In this document: one piece after another, positions 43,624 to 53,077 of the stretch | How positions within the stretch are numbered: position 1 is the stretch's first letter | How the letters are laid out: each line of letters opens with the position of its first letter | Assembly: GCA_964407665.1 (NCBI GenBank) | Contig: CAYOWK010000031.1 | Location: forward strand, 1 to 54,026 | Length of the DNA stretch: 54,026 bases | Direction: 5' to 3' | Source of the DNA: CAYOWK01 sp964407665 | GTDB lineage: Bacteria > Pseudomonadota > Alphaproteobacteria > Caulobacterales > Hyphomonadaceae | Notes under the pieces: generated by a model | Seen by the model: the letters and a program-made list of their open reading frames with translations, nothing else | Databases searched by the model: none | Told to the model about the DNA's origin: nothing | Translations under genes and position numbers: made by a program

Positions 43624-44904
43624 GTGCGACATCGTATCGGAACTCATGGACGCGGCTATCTGGCCGGCGCGGCCCTTGCCGCAATGCTGGCCGTGGCGGG
43701 CTGCGCCAGCGGCGCAGGCGCAAACAAGGCCCAGCCTGATCTGTCCTCTATCGTCATGTCGACGCCGGAAGCCGAAGGCTTCGATCCGGCGAAGCTCGAT
43801 GTGGCGCGCCAGGCTCTCGCGGCGGATGTCGCCAGCGGCAAGATCCCCGGCGCCTACCTGATCGTCGGTCATGGCGACAAGGTCGTCTTCAACGAAGGCT
43901 TCGGTGTCCAGGGCCCCGGCCAGACGGCGCCGATGAGCTCCGAGACGATCTTCCGCGTCTTCTCGATGACCAAGCCGATCGTCTCCGTGACGGCCATGAC
44001 GCTGGTGGAAGACGGCAAGCTGAACGTCGATGATCCGGTCTCGAAATACCTCCCGGCCTTCGCGAACTTGCAAGTTATGCAGAAGGACGGCACACTGAAG
44101 CCTGCCGAAAAGCCGATGCTGGTCCGGCACCTGATGAGCCACACGTCCGGCATCATCTATGGGTTCATCCAGCCCAACTCGCCGCTGGGCAAGATGTACG
44201 CCGCCGGCGGTGAAACCCGCGTCGACCTCACGCCCGTGCAATACGCCGAGCAGGTGATCGCCAAGCTGCCGCTGACCGCCGAACCGGGCGCCGCCTGGAA
44301 CTACAGCCGCTCCACCGATGTCCTCGGCGCCGTCGTCGAAGCCGCCAGCGGCAAGCCGCTGGATGTGGCGGTCAGGGAACGTGTCACCGGCCCGCTGGGC
44401 ATGACGGACACCGCCTTCTTCCAGCCGAAGGAGAAGTCTGCGCGCTTCGCCCAGTCCAAGCACGTCGGCGATGAACTCTACTACGACCCGACCATCGTCA
44501 CGCCCTTCAAACAGGGCGGCGGCGGGCTCACCTCGACCCCGGAAGACTATCTGCGCTTCACGCTGATGCTGGCCAATGACGGCGAGTATCGGGGGGTGCG
44601 TATCATCAAGCCGGAAACGCTTGCCCGCATGCGGCAGGACGAGACCACAGCCGACGTCCGCAAGGCTGGCGTGTTCTTCCCTGGCGCCGGCATGGGCTTC
44701 GGCCTCGGCTTCTCGCTGGTGCTGGACGACAAGGTCCAGCGCCCCGGCAATGGCACGTTCTCCTGGAACGGCATCGCAGGCACGGAATTCTGGGTCGATC
44801 CCAAGAACGACGTGTTCATGGCGTTCTTCATCCAGGACCGCGCCCTGCTGGCCGAATACCAGCGCAAGAACCGCGCGTGGATCTACGACGCCCTGAAGAA
44901 GTAG
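43624..44904 (+). CDS. Class C beta-lactamase-fold serine hydrolase, lipoprotein
   Basis: 426 aa, GTG start preceded by GGGAGGA. Lipobox AAMLAVAGC with Cys27. The serine-hydrolase motifs are SMTK (Ser114, Lys117), NYSRSTD with the general-base Tyr, and a late Gly-rich HKTG-equivalent region (GFGLGFSLVLDD). This is the estB/AmpC-like family of esterases and D-aminopeptidases, so beta-lactam resistance should not be assumed. The final codons CGCCCTGAAGAAGTA are repeated immediately after the stop, a 15-bp tandem duplication. Confidence 0.9.
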   Translation: MRHRIGTHGRGYLAGAALAAMLAVAGCASGAGANKAQPDLSSIVMSTPEAEGFDPAKLDVARQALAADVASGKIPGAYLIVGHGDKVVFNEGFGVQGPGQTAPMSSETIFRVFSMTKPIVSVTAMTLVEDGKLNVDDPVSKYLPAFANLQVMQKDGTLKPAEKPMLVRHLMSHTSGIIYGFIQPNSPLGKMYAAGGETRVDLTPVQYAEQVIAKLPLTAEPGAAWNYSRSTDVLGAVVEAASGKPLDVAVRERVTGPLGMTDTAFFQPKEKSARFAQSKHVGDELYYDPTIVTPFKQGGGGLTSTPEDYLRFTLMLANDGEYRGVRIIKPETLARMRQDETTADVRKAGVFFPGAGMGFGLGFSLVLDDKVQRPGNGTFSWNGIAGTEFWVDPKNDVFMAFFIQDRALLAEYQRKNRAWIYDALKK

Positions 44905-44931
44905 CGCCCTGAAGAAGTAACCGTCTGACGA

Positions 44932-45474
44932 TCAGCGCCGCGCGCGGGCTTCCGCTTCCCGGAAGGCCGCGCGCGAGCGCTCGATGTCCCACGGACGCTC
45001 TGTCAGCGTCGCGTGCTCCCAGTCCGAGCGTGGCTCGGGCGGAGCGAAGAAATCACCGCCATAGACATGCAGCGCCCGCGTGGTGACCGCCAGCGGGTTG
45101 GTGACCGAATGGATGATGTCGCGGCCCAGCGTCGCCACATCGCCCGGCCCCAGGGACTGTGCGCCCGCGGCCTCGATGGTCCCGTCCTTGCGCCGCCAGA
45201 AGATGTTGTCCTCCCGGCCCTCGTAGACCCCGATCACAGCGAACATCCGGTGATTGTGCGGGGGCAGGGCCATGCCCGGCGGCCAGACAGCGTTGAGAAT
45301 CGTCAGCGTCCCGGAACGGTGAAGCGCATGCAGTCCGCCGCGCGCATCCGCCGCCATCGCAGAGGCGACAGCGCCTGGATCGGCAAAAGCCCGCTCCACG
45401 ACCTCGCGAACGGCGGGCTGACCGCCTGCGATGGCCGCGCGGCAGTCGTCGATGAAGCGGTCGATCGTGAACAT
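44932..45474 (-). CDS. Cupin-fold protein, cysteine-dioxygenase-like
   Basis: 180 aa. A cupin barrel with a metal site suggested by PPHNHRMFAVIGVYEGRED (His-x-His and downstream Glu) and the second-motif His in RDIIHSVTNP. The layout resembles predicted metal-dependent double-stranded beta-helix proteins related to cysteine dioxygenase (COG5553 type). Iron oxygenase activity is inferred and not shown. The start ATG is at 45474. Convergent with the serine hydrolase. Confidence 0.8.
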   Translation of the reverse strand: MFTIDRFIDDCRAAIAGGQPAVREVVERAFADPGAVASAMAADARGGLHALHRSGTLTILNAVWPPGMALPPHNHRMFAVIGVYEGREDNIFWRRKDGTIEAAGAQSLGPGDVATLGRDIIHSVTNPLAVTTRALHVYGGDFFAPPEPRSDWEHATLTERPWDIERSRAAFREAEARARR

Positions 45475-45602
45475 TCAGCCCTCCATGCAGTGCGGGCACG
45501 ATAGCCTGCCCGCGCGCGCTGGAAAGGCAGGACGTCCCCGGACCGGGCACAATCCTGTCGACACGGCCAATCGGCAGGCTGCCGCTGGCAGGCCTGCCGC
45601 CT

Positions 45603-48600
45603 CTATTCGGCCGGTTGCAGGTCGCCAGCGGGCGTTTCCGCCTCTTCGCTCTTCAGCCGCCGTGCGACATCCTGCGGTGAGCCTGTTCCGCGAGCGAGCA
45701 GGGCGTAGGCCGTCGGAACGATCACCAGGGTGACAAACATGGCTGTGAGGACGCCGAACAGGATGGTGACGCCGATCACCGACCGGGTCTCGGCCCCCGC
45801 GCCGTGGCTGAAGATCAGCGGCACGGCGGCGACGGCCGCTGTCAGGCTGGTCATCAGAATCGGGCGCAGACGCGTGATCGAGGCTTCCCGAAGCGCTGCC
45901 ATGAACTCCTTGCCGTCGTCTCGGAGCTGGTTCGCGAACTCGACGATCAGGATGCCGTTCTTGGCCGCCAGACCCACCAGCATGATCAGGCCAATCTGGC
46001 TGTAGATGTTCAGCGTGTTCCCGGTCAGCCAGAGGCCCAGCAATCCGCCTCCGACGGTTGCCGGGACACAGAGCATGATGACGAACGGGTGGACCCAGCT
46101 TTCGAACTGGGCAGCCAGCACCAGGAACACCACCAGCAGGCCGAAGCCGAACACAAAGACGATCGAGGATCCGGCGCGCTTGTAGTCAAGCGACTGGCCC
46201 TTGTAGTCGATGATGACTTCTTCCGGCAGAACCTTGCGCGCCGTTGCTTCCATGCTGTCCAGCGCTTCGCCGAGCGAGACGCCCTCATCCAGCGTCGCGG
46301 AGACAGTGATCGCCCGGACCCGGTTGTACCGGTTGAGGCGGCGCGAGTCCGCCATGGGCTCGACCGTGACGAGGTTCGAGAGAGGGATCAGTTCGCGCGT
46401 CCGGCTGGAGCGGACATAGATATTCTCGATGTCTGCGGGTGTCGCCTGCTCGGTCCGCTCGCCCTCGAAGACGACGTAACGCTCCTCGCCATCCTGGATG
46501 AAGGTGCCAACCCGCTTGGAGCCAAGCATCGTCTGCAGGGTCGAGCCGATCTCGCGAACGGTAACGCCAAGGTCGGAGGCGCGATTGTAGTTCGGAATGA
46601 TCCGGTACTGCTGCTGCGTCTCCTTGAAGTCCCAGTCGATGTTGGAGACGCCCGGATTGTTCTCGTTGAGCGCAGTCACGAACGTATCGCGCCACTCGAC
46701 GAGCGTTTCGTAGGACGGGCCGCCGATCACGAACTGGATCTGCGGGCCGCCGCCGCGGAAGGCCGAGCGCATGGTCGCAAAGGCGCGAACGCCGGCGATG
46801 TCGCGGATGCGGCCGTTGATCTCGTTCATGATCTCGAAGCCGTCGCGGCGATGACCCCACTCGGTCAGGTTCACCTGCACCGACCCGCTGTTGAACGACG
46901 AGCCGGGGCCGAAGCCAGGGGCGCGAACGACGATCCGTTCAATCTCGCCATTGCCGACCAGCGGAAGCAGGCGGGATTCGATCTCGTTGAGGTGCACCAT
47001 CATGTACTCGAAGGACGCGCCTTCCGGACCGGAAATCATGATCTGGAACTGGCCGCGGTCTTCTTCCGGCACGTATTCGCCGGGGATCGTCCTCAGGAGA
47101 AGGAAGGTGCCGGCCAGCGACAGAAGCAGGAAGACGCCGACGGCGATGGGCCGCTTGACGGTCGCATCGAAGACGCTGCCATAGCCCTTCGACATGCTTT
47201 CGGTGGCGCGCTCGACGAACTTGGCGAGGCGGCCGGCGGTTCTGTGTTCTTCTTCGCGCGTCTTGAGAAGGCGCGAGGCCAGCATCGGGGAGATCGTCAG
47301 CGCGACCAGCATCGAGAAGGCCACCGACGCCGCCATTGTGATGGCAAACTCGGAGAACAGGCGGCCCATCTGGCCTTCCATGAAGGTGATCGGCACGAAG
47401 ACCGAGACCAGCACGAGCGTTGTCGCCACAACGGCGAAGCCGACCTGTCGCGTACCGCGGATCGAAGCCACCAGCGGCGTTTCGCCATAGACATCGATGC
47501 GGCGGTGGATGTTTTCCAGCACGACGATGGCGTCGTCGACCACAAGGCCGATCGCCATAACCAGCGCGAGCAGCGTCAGCAGGTTGATGGACAGGCCCAT
47601 GGCGTAGAGCACGGAGAAGGCTGCAATCAGCGAGATCGGCACTGTGACGGCCGGGATGATCGTGGCCCGGAGGCTGCCGAGGAAGACGTAGATGATGCCG
47701 ACCACAAGCACGACGGCGATGCCGAGCGTGAGATAGACCTCGTTGATCGAGGCGTTCACGAACACCGATCCGTCGAAGTTGGTCTCGAGCTTCATGTCTT
47801 CGGGAAGGTTGGCGGCGACTTCGGCCGCACGCTGACGGGCTTCAGCCGCCACCGAGACGACGTTTGCCGTCGACTGCTTGACGATGCCCAGACCCATCAT
47901 CTGCTGGCCATTGCCGCGGAAGACGTTGCGGTCCTCTTCGGCCGCGAACTCCACGCGGGCGACGTCGCCCAGGCGGATGACCTGTCCGTTTTCGCCCTTG
48001 GCGACCACGAGCTCGTTGAATTCCTGGGCGGTCTGGAACGGGCGTTCGATCCTCGCAGTGAAGATCAGGTCGCTGGACTGCAGGCTTCCCGCCGGCAGCT
48101 CCACGTTCTCCGTCCGGACGGCGTTCTCGATATCCGCTGCGGTCAGGCCGCGGGCGGCCATCGCCTGGCGGTCGAGCCAGACTCGCATCGCCGGAGACCG
48201 GGCTCCCCCCAGCTGGACGCGCGCCACGCCGTCTATCGAGCCGAACCGGTCGACCAGATAACGTTCGGCATAGTCCGTCAGTTCGATGGGAGAGCGCGTC
48301 GAACTCTGCAGGTTGAGCCAGAGCACAACCTCTTCGCCGGCGTCGGCTTTCTGGACGTCTGGCGGATCGGCTTCCTGCGGGATCATCCCGAGAACGCCCG
48401 ACACCCGGTCACGGATGTCGTTGGCGGCGGAGTCCATGTCCCTTGAAACGTCGAACTCGATCGTGATGTTCGACGAACCGTCCGAGGACGTCGAGTTTAT
48501 GAAACGGATGCCTTCGACGCCGGCGATGCGGTCCTCGATGATCTCGGTGATCCGCGTCTCGACGATGTTGGCCGAAGCGCCCGGATAGCTGGTCCGGATG

Positions 48601-48737
48601 TTGACGATCGGCGGGTCGATGTCGGGATATTCACGAAGCGACAATCTCGAGAAGGAGACGATTCCGAGCGCAACGATCAGGAGCCCGAAAACCGAAGCGA
48701 AGACCGGGCGCTTGATCGAGATGTCAGAGAGCAGCAT
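45603..48737 (-). CDS. RND efflux permease (HAE1/AcrB-like)
   Basis: 1044 aa, twelve transmembrane segments with two large periplasmic loops. The N-terminus LLSDISIKRPVFASVFGLL and the TM4 proton-relay pair in GLVVDDAIVVLENIHRR (two Asp) are diagnostic, and LVGLAAKNGILIVEFANQL is the TM10-11 counterpart. It exports drugs or toxic organics using the proton gradient, with the adaptor encoded 3 bp upstream. No outer-membrane TolC-like gene follows, so a channel must be encoded elsewhere. Confidence 0.95.
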   Translation of the reverse strand: MLLSDISIKRPVFASVFGLLIVALGIVSFSRLSLREYPDIDPPIVNIRTSYPGASANIVETRITEIIEDRIAGVEGIRFINSTSSDGSSNITIEFDVSRDMDSAANDIRDRVSGVLGMIPQEADPPDVQKADAGEEVVLWLNLQSSTRSPIELTDYAERYLVDRFGSIDGVARVQLGGARSPAMRVWLDRQAMAARGLTAADIENAVRTENVELPAGSLQSSDLIFTARIERPFQTAQEFNELVVAKGENGQVIRLGDVARVEFAAEEDRNVFRGNGQQMMGLGIVKQSTANVVSVAAEARQRAAEVAANLPEDMKLETNFDGSVFVNASINEVYLTLGIAVVLVVGIIYVFLGSLRATIIPAVTVPISLIAAFSVLYAMGLSINLLTLLALVMAIGLVVDDAIVVLENIHRRIDVYGETPLVASIRGTRQVGFAVVATTLVLVSVFVPITFMEGQMGRLFSEFAITMAASVAFSMLVALTISPMLASRLLKTREEEHRTAGRLAKFVERATESMSKGYGSVFDATVKRPIAVGVFLLLSLAGTFLLLRTIPGEYVPEEDRGQFQIMISGPEGASFEYMMVHLNEIESRLLPLVGNGEIERIVVRAPGFGPGSSFNSGSVQVNLTEWGHRRDGFEIMNEINGRIRDIAGVRAFATMRSAFRGGGPQIQFVIGGPSYETLVEWRDTFVTALNENNPGVSNIDWDFKETQQQYRIIPNYNRASDLGVTVREIGSTLQTMLGSKRVGTFIQDGEERYVVFEGERTEQATPADIENIYVRSSRTRELIPLSNLVTVEPMADSRRLNRYNRVRAITVSATLDEGVSLGEALDSMEATARKVLPEEVIIDYKGQSLDYKRAGSSIVFVFGFGLLVVFLVLAAQFESWVHPFVIMLCVPATVGGGLLGLWLTGNTLNIYSQIGLIMLVGLAAKNGILIVEFANQLRDDGKEFMAALREASITRLRPILMTSLTAAVAAVPLIFSHGAGAETRSVIGVTILFGVLTAMFVTLVIVPTAYALLARGTGSPQDVARRLKSEEAETPAGDLQPAE

Positions 48738-48740
48738 GGA

Positions 48741-49979
48741 TCAGCGTCCCATTGCCGTGCCAGCGGCGGGTTCGTCGGCGGCAAGAAGCGGATCTGCGCT
48801 GCGGGCTCCGGGCACCGGACCGCGCGACTGGATTTTCACAGAGCCGCCCGGGCGAACCTTGAGCACACCGTCCGTAATCACGAGATCGCCGCGGTTGAGG
48901 CCAGCGAGCACTTCGACCACGCCGCGCTCGCGGGCGCCGATCGTCACTTCGACCTTCTTGGACACGGCCGGCTGCTGGGCCTCGTCCACGACGAATACGA
49001 ACGTCTTGGCGCCTTCGGCTATCACCGAGATTTCCGGGACAGCGAGCGACTCGCGGGCGCTGGACTGCAGGGTGACGTTCATGAACATCCCCGACTTCAG
49101 CACGCCGTTCCGGTTCGGAAGGGTCGCACGAACCTTCACCGAGCGGGTGACGGAATCGATGGCGTTGTCGACGCTGTCCAGCGTGCCGGTGAATGTGCTG
49201 CCGGGAAGGTCCTGGGTGGACGCCTCGATCTGAAGCCCCGTCTTGAGTCCGACCGCGTGAATGGAGGGAACGGCGAATTCGAGGCGCATCTCGCTATCGT
49301 CGATCAGGGTGGCGATCGCGGCCCCGGGCGAGACGTACGCGCCCTTGGAGACCTGCCGGAATCCCAGCACGCCGCCGAAGGGAGCCTTGAGAACCCGGTC
49401 GGCCAGTCGCGCCTCAAGTGACTTCACCTGTCCGGCCGAGGATTCGAGATCGCGGCGCGAGCGATCCAGCTCGACGCTGGAGACTGCGCCGTCCTTGAAC
49501 AGGCGCTCGTTGCGATCAACCTGACGCTTGGCTTCATTGTAGGTCGCCTGGGCGGACGCCAGCAGGGCGTTCTCCTCGTCATTGACCAGCGTCATCAGCG
49601 TGGCCCCCTGACGTACCCTCTGGCCATCCTCGAAGAAGACGCCGGTGATCCGGTCCGCTGCGTTCGCGGTCAGCTGAACCTGTTCGCGCGGCGCAAGGGT
49701 TCCAAGCGACTCCACGCGCGACACGAACTGGCGCGTCGACGCCTCGGCGACCACGACGCCCATCGCGGGTCCGCCACGACCGGGGCCGCCCGGGCCACCC
49801 GGTCCGCCGGGACCACCCGGCCCACGCGGGCCGCCGCCCATGCCTGGCCCGCCCGCCATCTGCGCATTGGGAGCCGCCGAGCCTGAGCCGGCGTTTGTTC
49901 CGAGCCAGTAGGCGCCGCCGCCCACGACAACGACAGCCGCAACCACGGCCGCGATGGCTTTCGGGTCAGTCATGCGCAT
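48741..49979 (-). CDS. RND efflux periplasmic adaptor (membrane fusion protein)
   Basis: 412 aa from ATG 49979 (MRMTDPKAIAAVV) with GGAG 8 bp upstream. Residues about 5-22 are the N-terminal membrane anchor. Residues about 30-60 are a Gly/Pro-rich Gly-X-Y run (GPRGPGGPGGPGGPGGPGRG), unusual for this family. Then come the barrel-sandwich/lipoyl region (EQVQLTANAADRITGVFFED), a helical hairpin (ASAQATYNEAKRQVDRNERLF), and the beta-barrel (APFGGVLGFRQVSKGAYVSP). It bridges the permease to an outer-membrane channel. Confidence 0.93.
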   Translation of the reverse strand: MRMTDPKAIAAVVAAVVVVGGGAYWLGTNAGSGSAAPNAQMAGGPGMGGGPRGPGGPGGPGGPGGPGRGGPAMGVVVAEASTRQFVSRVESLGTLAPREQVQLTANAADRITGVFFEDGQRVRQGATLMTLVNDEENALLASAQATYNEAKRQVDRNERLFKDGAVSSVELDRSRRDLESSAGQVKSLEARLADRVLKAPFGGVLGFRQVSKGAYVSPGAAIATLIDDSEMRLEFAVPSIHAVGLKTGLQIEASTQDLPGSTFTGTLDSVDNAIDSVTRSVKVRATLPNRNGVLKSGMFMNVTLQSSARESLAVPEISVIAEGAKTFVFVVDEAQQPAVSKKVEVTIGARERGVVEVLAGLNRGDLVITDGVLKVRPGGSVKIQSRGPVPGARSADPLLAADEPAAGTAMGR

Positions 49980-50685
49980 GCATTGAACTCCAGGCTCTAT
50001 ATCTTGGTGCGGCAGACTCTGCTCCGGCCACCGGGACCGACATTGGAACGTGCTCTTTGTGCACATTCCGTCGGAATGGTCCGGTGCGGCATCATACGCT
50101 GCAGCGACTCCGCCGGGTCACCGCTATGGCCCATTGGTGACTATTTTGGGTCGGGGAAAGCGATTTCCCGCAAAAAGTGGTCCGAAACGCGCCCGATGCC
50201 TCAATGGGCCATCGAACGCTGCGTTACAGATACATGCTTGTGCTTGAAAATCGGTCAACGTGACGGGGGCACAAGCCCGCGTGTGGGCCATCAAATCGTT
50301 GTGACAGTCGAGGTGAAGTGACCGTCCTGCGCGCCCGCTCTCGCCAGCGTGATCGAGACGCTGGCGCGCCGGGTCGTCCAGGAAGGTAAACACCTGTCCG
50401 GCATGGTGGATTTGCGGGGCCCGGCGGCGCGCTCGCGGCCCTTCGGTCAGGTCAGTCCTGCGTCATGAATTCTGAGACGGCACGATGACAGTATGTGGCC
50501 GGGCGGGCACACCGCGGCGGCTTCATCGCGCCAGCCTCGCAGCCCGGGTCTCGGTGCTCGCACCGTTGCACTTATGCTGACGGCGGACTTCTGGCTTACG
50601 CTACACGCAAGGCGTAAAGCAGACAGGCTGGCGTCGGATTCTTCCGCCGCTGGCCTGATCCTGGGATCTGGCGGGGACGGCGAGC
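49980..50685. other. Intergenic region with inverted repeats; no gene recognised
   Basis: About 700 bp between the divergent RND adaptor and PhoD-type genes. Nearest the adaptor, GTGC-N7-GCAC (50050-50064) is followed directly by the palindrome ATTCCG-T-CGGAAT (50065-50077), a candidate operator 71-98 bp upstream of the adaptor start. A hairpin CGCCAGCGT/ACGCTGGCG lies at 50342-50366. Short open frames here show no recognisable product. Confidence 0.55.
50127..50211. repeat. 85-bp inverted-repeat element
   Basis: TGGCCCATTG (50127-50136) is mirrored by CAATGGGCCA (50202-50211). Inside lies a perfect 6-bp stem GGGAAA/TTTCCC with a GCGA loop (50154-50169). This looks like a small folded non-coding or repeat element. 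Confidence 0.55.
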
Positions 50686-52353
50686 ATGACCATCCAGTTG
50701 ACGCGGCGCGGCGCCCTGGGCGCGGGCCTTCTGGTTCCCTTGGCGGCGGCCTGTTCGGAAGACAAGCCGCCTGAGTCCGCCGCGCCCGGCGCCGTGTTCC
50801 TGCATGGCGTCGCCAGCGGCGATCCGCGTTTCGACGGCTTCGTCATCTGGACCCGTGTCGAGAGTGCCGCCGAACGCGAACCGGTGCGCTGGGAGCTGGC
50901 GCTCGATCCCGCCTTCGAACAGATCATTGGAGCAGGCGAGGCGAGCGCCTTTCCCGACACCGACTACACCGTGAAGGTCGCGCCCGCCGGGCTCAAGCCG
51001 GATATCGTCTATCACTACCGCTTCATCGCCCGCGACCAGACCTCGCCCGTCGGACGCACGCGCACGCTGCCTGCTGGCGCTACCGCACAGCTCGGGCTTG
51101 CCCTGGTCTCATGCTCCAACTTCGCATTCGGCTTCTTCAACGCCTACGACGCCATCGCGAAGGACCCGGCCGTCCAGTTCGTGCTGCACACCGGCGACTA
51201 CATCTATGAATACGGCGCGGAAGAGTGGGGCGCCGAGACGGGCAAGACCATCAATCGCGTCCACATTCCGGCCAACGAGATCGTCTCCCTGACGGATTAC
51301 CGTCAGCGCCACGCCCAGTACAAGCGCGACGCAGGCTCCATGGCCATGCATGCCGCCCATCCGCTCATCACGCTGTGGGACGATCACGAGAGCGCCAACA
51401 ACCCGTGGCTCGGCGGCGCCCAGAACCATCAGCCAGACGCCGAAGGCGGCTGGGCCCAGCGCCGGGAAAACGCTATCCGCGCCTACTACGAATGGATGCC
51501 GATCCGGGAGCCAGAGCAGGGCCGTTCGCGCGAGGAATACTGGCGCACCTACGTTTTCGGCGATCTCGCAACCCTTGTGACGATGGAAACACGTCACAGC
51601 GCGCGGGGCGAACAGGTCGACTATCTGAAGTGGATCGCCCGGGTGGCCGAGCCGGGCGCCATGGACGAGCTGAAGGCGGTGATCGCCGATCCATCGCGGA
51701 CGATGATCTCGCCCGCGCAGGCCGAGGAGGTCCAGCTGGCCATGGCGGCCTCCGTCGCCGGCGGCCAGCCCTGGCGTCTCATCGGCAACGCCATACCCAT
51801 GGCGCGCATGCCGGTCCCCGACGTGGTCAAGATGGGCATTGTCCCCCCGCCGCTCGGAACATCGCTGGAGGCGGCGCAGCGCATCGGCATGCTGGGAACG
51901 TTCGGCCTGCCATTCTATTCCGATACGTGGGACGGCTATCCGGCGGCGCGCGAGGCGTTCTATGCGCTCTGCCGCGAAGCGGGGGCAAGCGATCTGGTCG
52001 TGCTGACCGGCGACAGCCACAGCTTCTGGATGAATGCGCTGGCCGATGGCGAGGGCCGGCCCATGGGCGTCGAGATCGGGACGGCAGGCGTCACCTCGCC
52101 CGGCGATTTCGTCGAGAGCGGCTTCGATCCCGCGACGGCCGAAAAGCTGGACCGCGCCTTCGAGACGCTCGACGAGGTCGTGTGGACCGACAACTTCCAT
52201 CAGGGCTATGTGCGCATCGTACTGACCCGCGACGGCGCCGTGTCCGACTTTGTTGCGGTCGACAACGTCCTGACCGCTGACTACCGGACCAGTGTCCTGA
52301 AGTCCGCGCGCGTCGAACGCAGCGGCGACAGCGTCCGGTTTGCGGACGCCTGA
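50686..52353 (+). CDS. phoD: PhoD-type alkaline phosphatase/phosphodiesterase
   Basis: 555 aa. The N-terminus LTRRGALGAGLLVPLAAAC combines a twin-arginine signal with a lipobox. The PhoD fold is seen in GVASGDPRFDGFVIWTRV, then the metal-binding LHTGDYIYEYG, LWDDHESANNPW, and TGDSHSFW near the C-terminus, with His and Asp ligands for iron and calcium. It releases phosphate from mono- and diesters at the cell surface. The symbol follows family homology and no Pho box is evident nearby. The gene is followed by the second repeat mosaic. Confidence 0.9.
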   Translation: MTIQLTRRGALGAGLLVPLAAACSEDKPPESAAPGAVFLHGVASGDPRFDGFVIWTRVESAAEREPVRWELALDPAFEQIIGAGEASAFPDTDYTVKVAPAGLKPDIVYHYRFIARDQTSPVGRTRTLPAGATAQLGLALVSCSNFAFGFFNAYDAIAKDPAVQFVLHTGDYIYEYGAEEWGAETGKTINRVHIPANEIVSLTDYRQRHAQYKRDAGSMAMHAAHPLITLWDDHESANNPWLGGAQNHQPDAEGGWAQRRENAIRAYYEWMPIREPEQGRSREEYWRTYVFGDLATLVTMETRHSARGEQVDYLKWIARVAEPGAMDELKAVIADPSRTMISPAQAEEVQLAMAASVAGGQPWRLIGNAIPMARMPVPDVVKMGIVPPPLGTSLEAAQRIGMLGTFGLPFYSDTWDGYPAAREAFYALCREAGASDLVVLTGDSHSFWMNALADGEGRPMGVEIGTAGVTSPGDFVESGFDPATAEKLDRAFETLDEVVWTDNFHQGYVRIVLTRDGAVSDFVAVDNVLTADYRTSVLKSARVERSGDSVRFADA

Positions 52354-52373
52354 GGCGGCCGCGCGAGCGCCAG

Positions 52374-53058
52374 CTGTGGGACAGACGTGTAGTCTATCCC
52401 ACACCCGGACGCTCCTTCTGGAAGCGGACAGCTTGCTGTCCGTGTTTCCCGCGCAGGCGGGAATCCAGACTTAACGGTCTGACCGCTCACATGTTTTGAA
52501 AAGTCTGGCTCCTCGCGCCTCATCCTGAGCCTGTCGAAGGACGCAAGGAGCACGGCCATGCGGGCCGCTTCCCGAAGAGAAAAAACACCCCTCCAATCCG
52601 ACCGGGTATCCGCATCCCGTAGTCTCCCTTCGCGTCTGGCACGGGAGGGTTCGGTGGCCACCGAAACATCGAATGCCAGAGGCTCGGACGGCGCGGGGAC
52701 CACCGCTCCGGCCGCCCGCGAGGGCTCATCCTGAGGAGCACGCGAATGCGTGCGTCTCGAAGGACGAGCCCGAGCGGGCAGCCACAAGCGGTGGTCTGAA
52801 ACACCTGTCCCCGGAATTGATCTAAACCGGGGGTGACCATGGGCGTCGGCGCTCATGCGCGTGACACCGGGACGGGGATGAGCACTAAAAAGTGCGCACC
52901 AACCGCCGGGACAAACGCCCGATACGGGGCGCGTGGGAACACGCAACCGGCCAGCGGCAACGCTGGCAGCTTATGCAAGTCGGCGCGTTTCCACGCGCCC
53001 CGTCCTCCCGTCTTCAGGAGGAGAACGACAGCATCACGGACGGCGCTCACACCGGTCC
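52374..53058 (+). repeat. Complex repeat mosaic, copy B
   Basis: Non-coding DNA filling the gap between phoD and the metallopeptidase gene, colinear with copy A at 34501-35262. Matching blocks: hairpin block 52374-52474, CCAGACTT/AAGTCTGG pair (52465-52508), GGCTCATCCTGAGGAGC block (52723-52770) and terminal block 52926-53058. The terminal block has the same 14-bp stem (52926-52939 with 52988-53001) and the inner hairpin GCCAGCG-GCAA-CGCTGGC. A CTGTCGAAGGACG-type motif near 52530 is an additional small repeat. No gene recognised. Confidence 0.85.
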
Positions 53059-53077
53059 CAACGAACCTCTGCGACCG

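Noticed and set aside
43624..44904. Beta-lactam resistance gene
   Set aside because: The SMTK motif also defines many esterases and peptidases; lipoprotein form and context give no evidence of beta-lactamase activity.
45804..48446. Very long open frame (about 880 codons) opposite the RND permease
   Set aside because: High GC makes antisense frames stay open. Its translation is low-complexity His/Asp/Arg-rich and matches no protein, whereas the minus-strand reading is a complete permease.
50124..50393. Open frame of 89 codons on the minus strand upstream of the RND adaptor
   Set aside because: It runs through the inverted-repeat element and shows no recognisable protein features or ribosome site.
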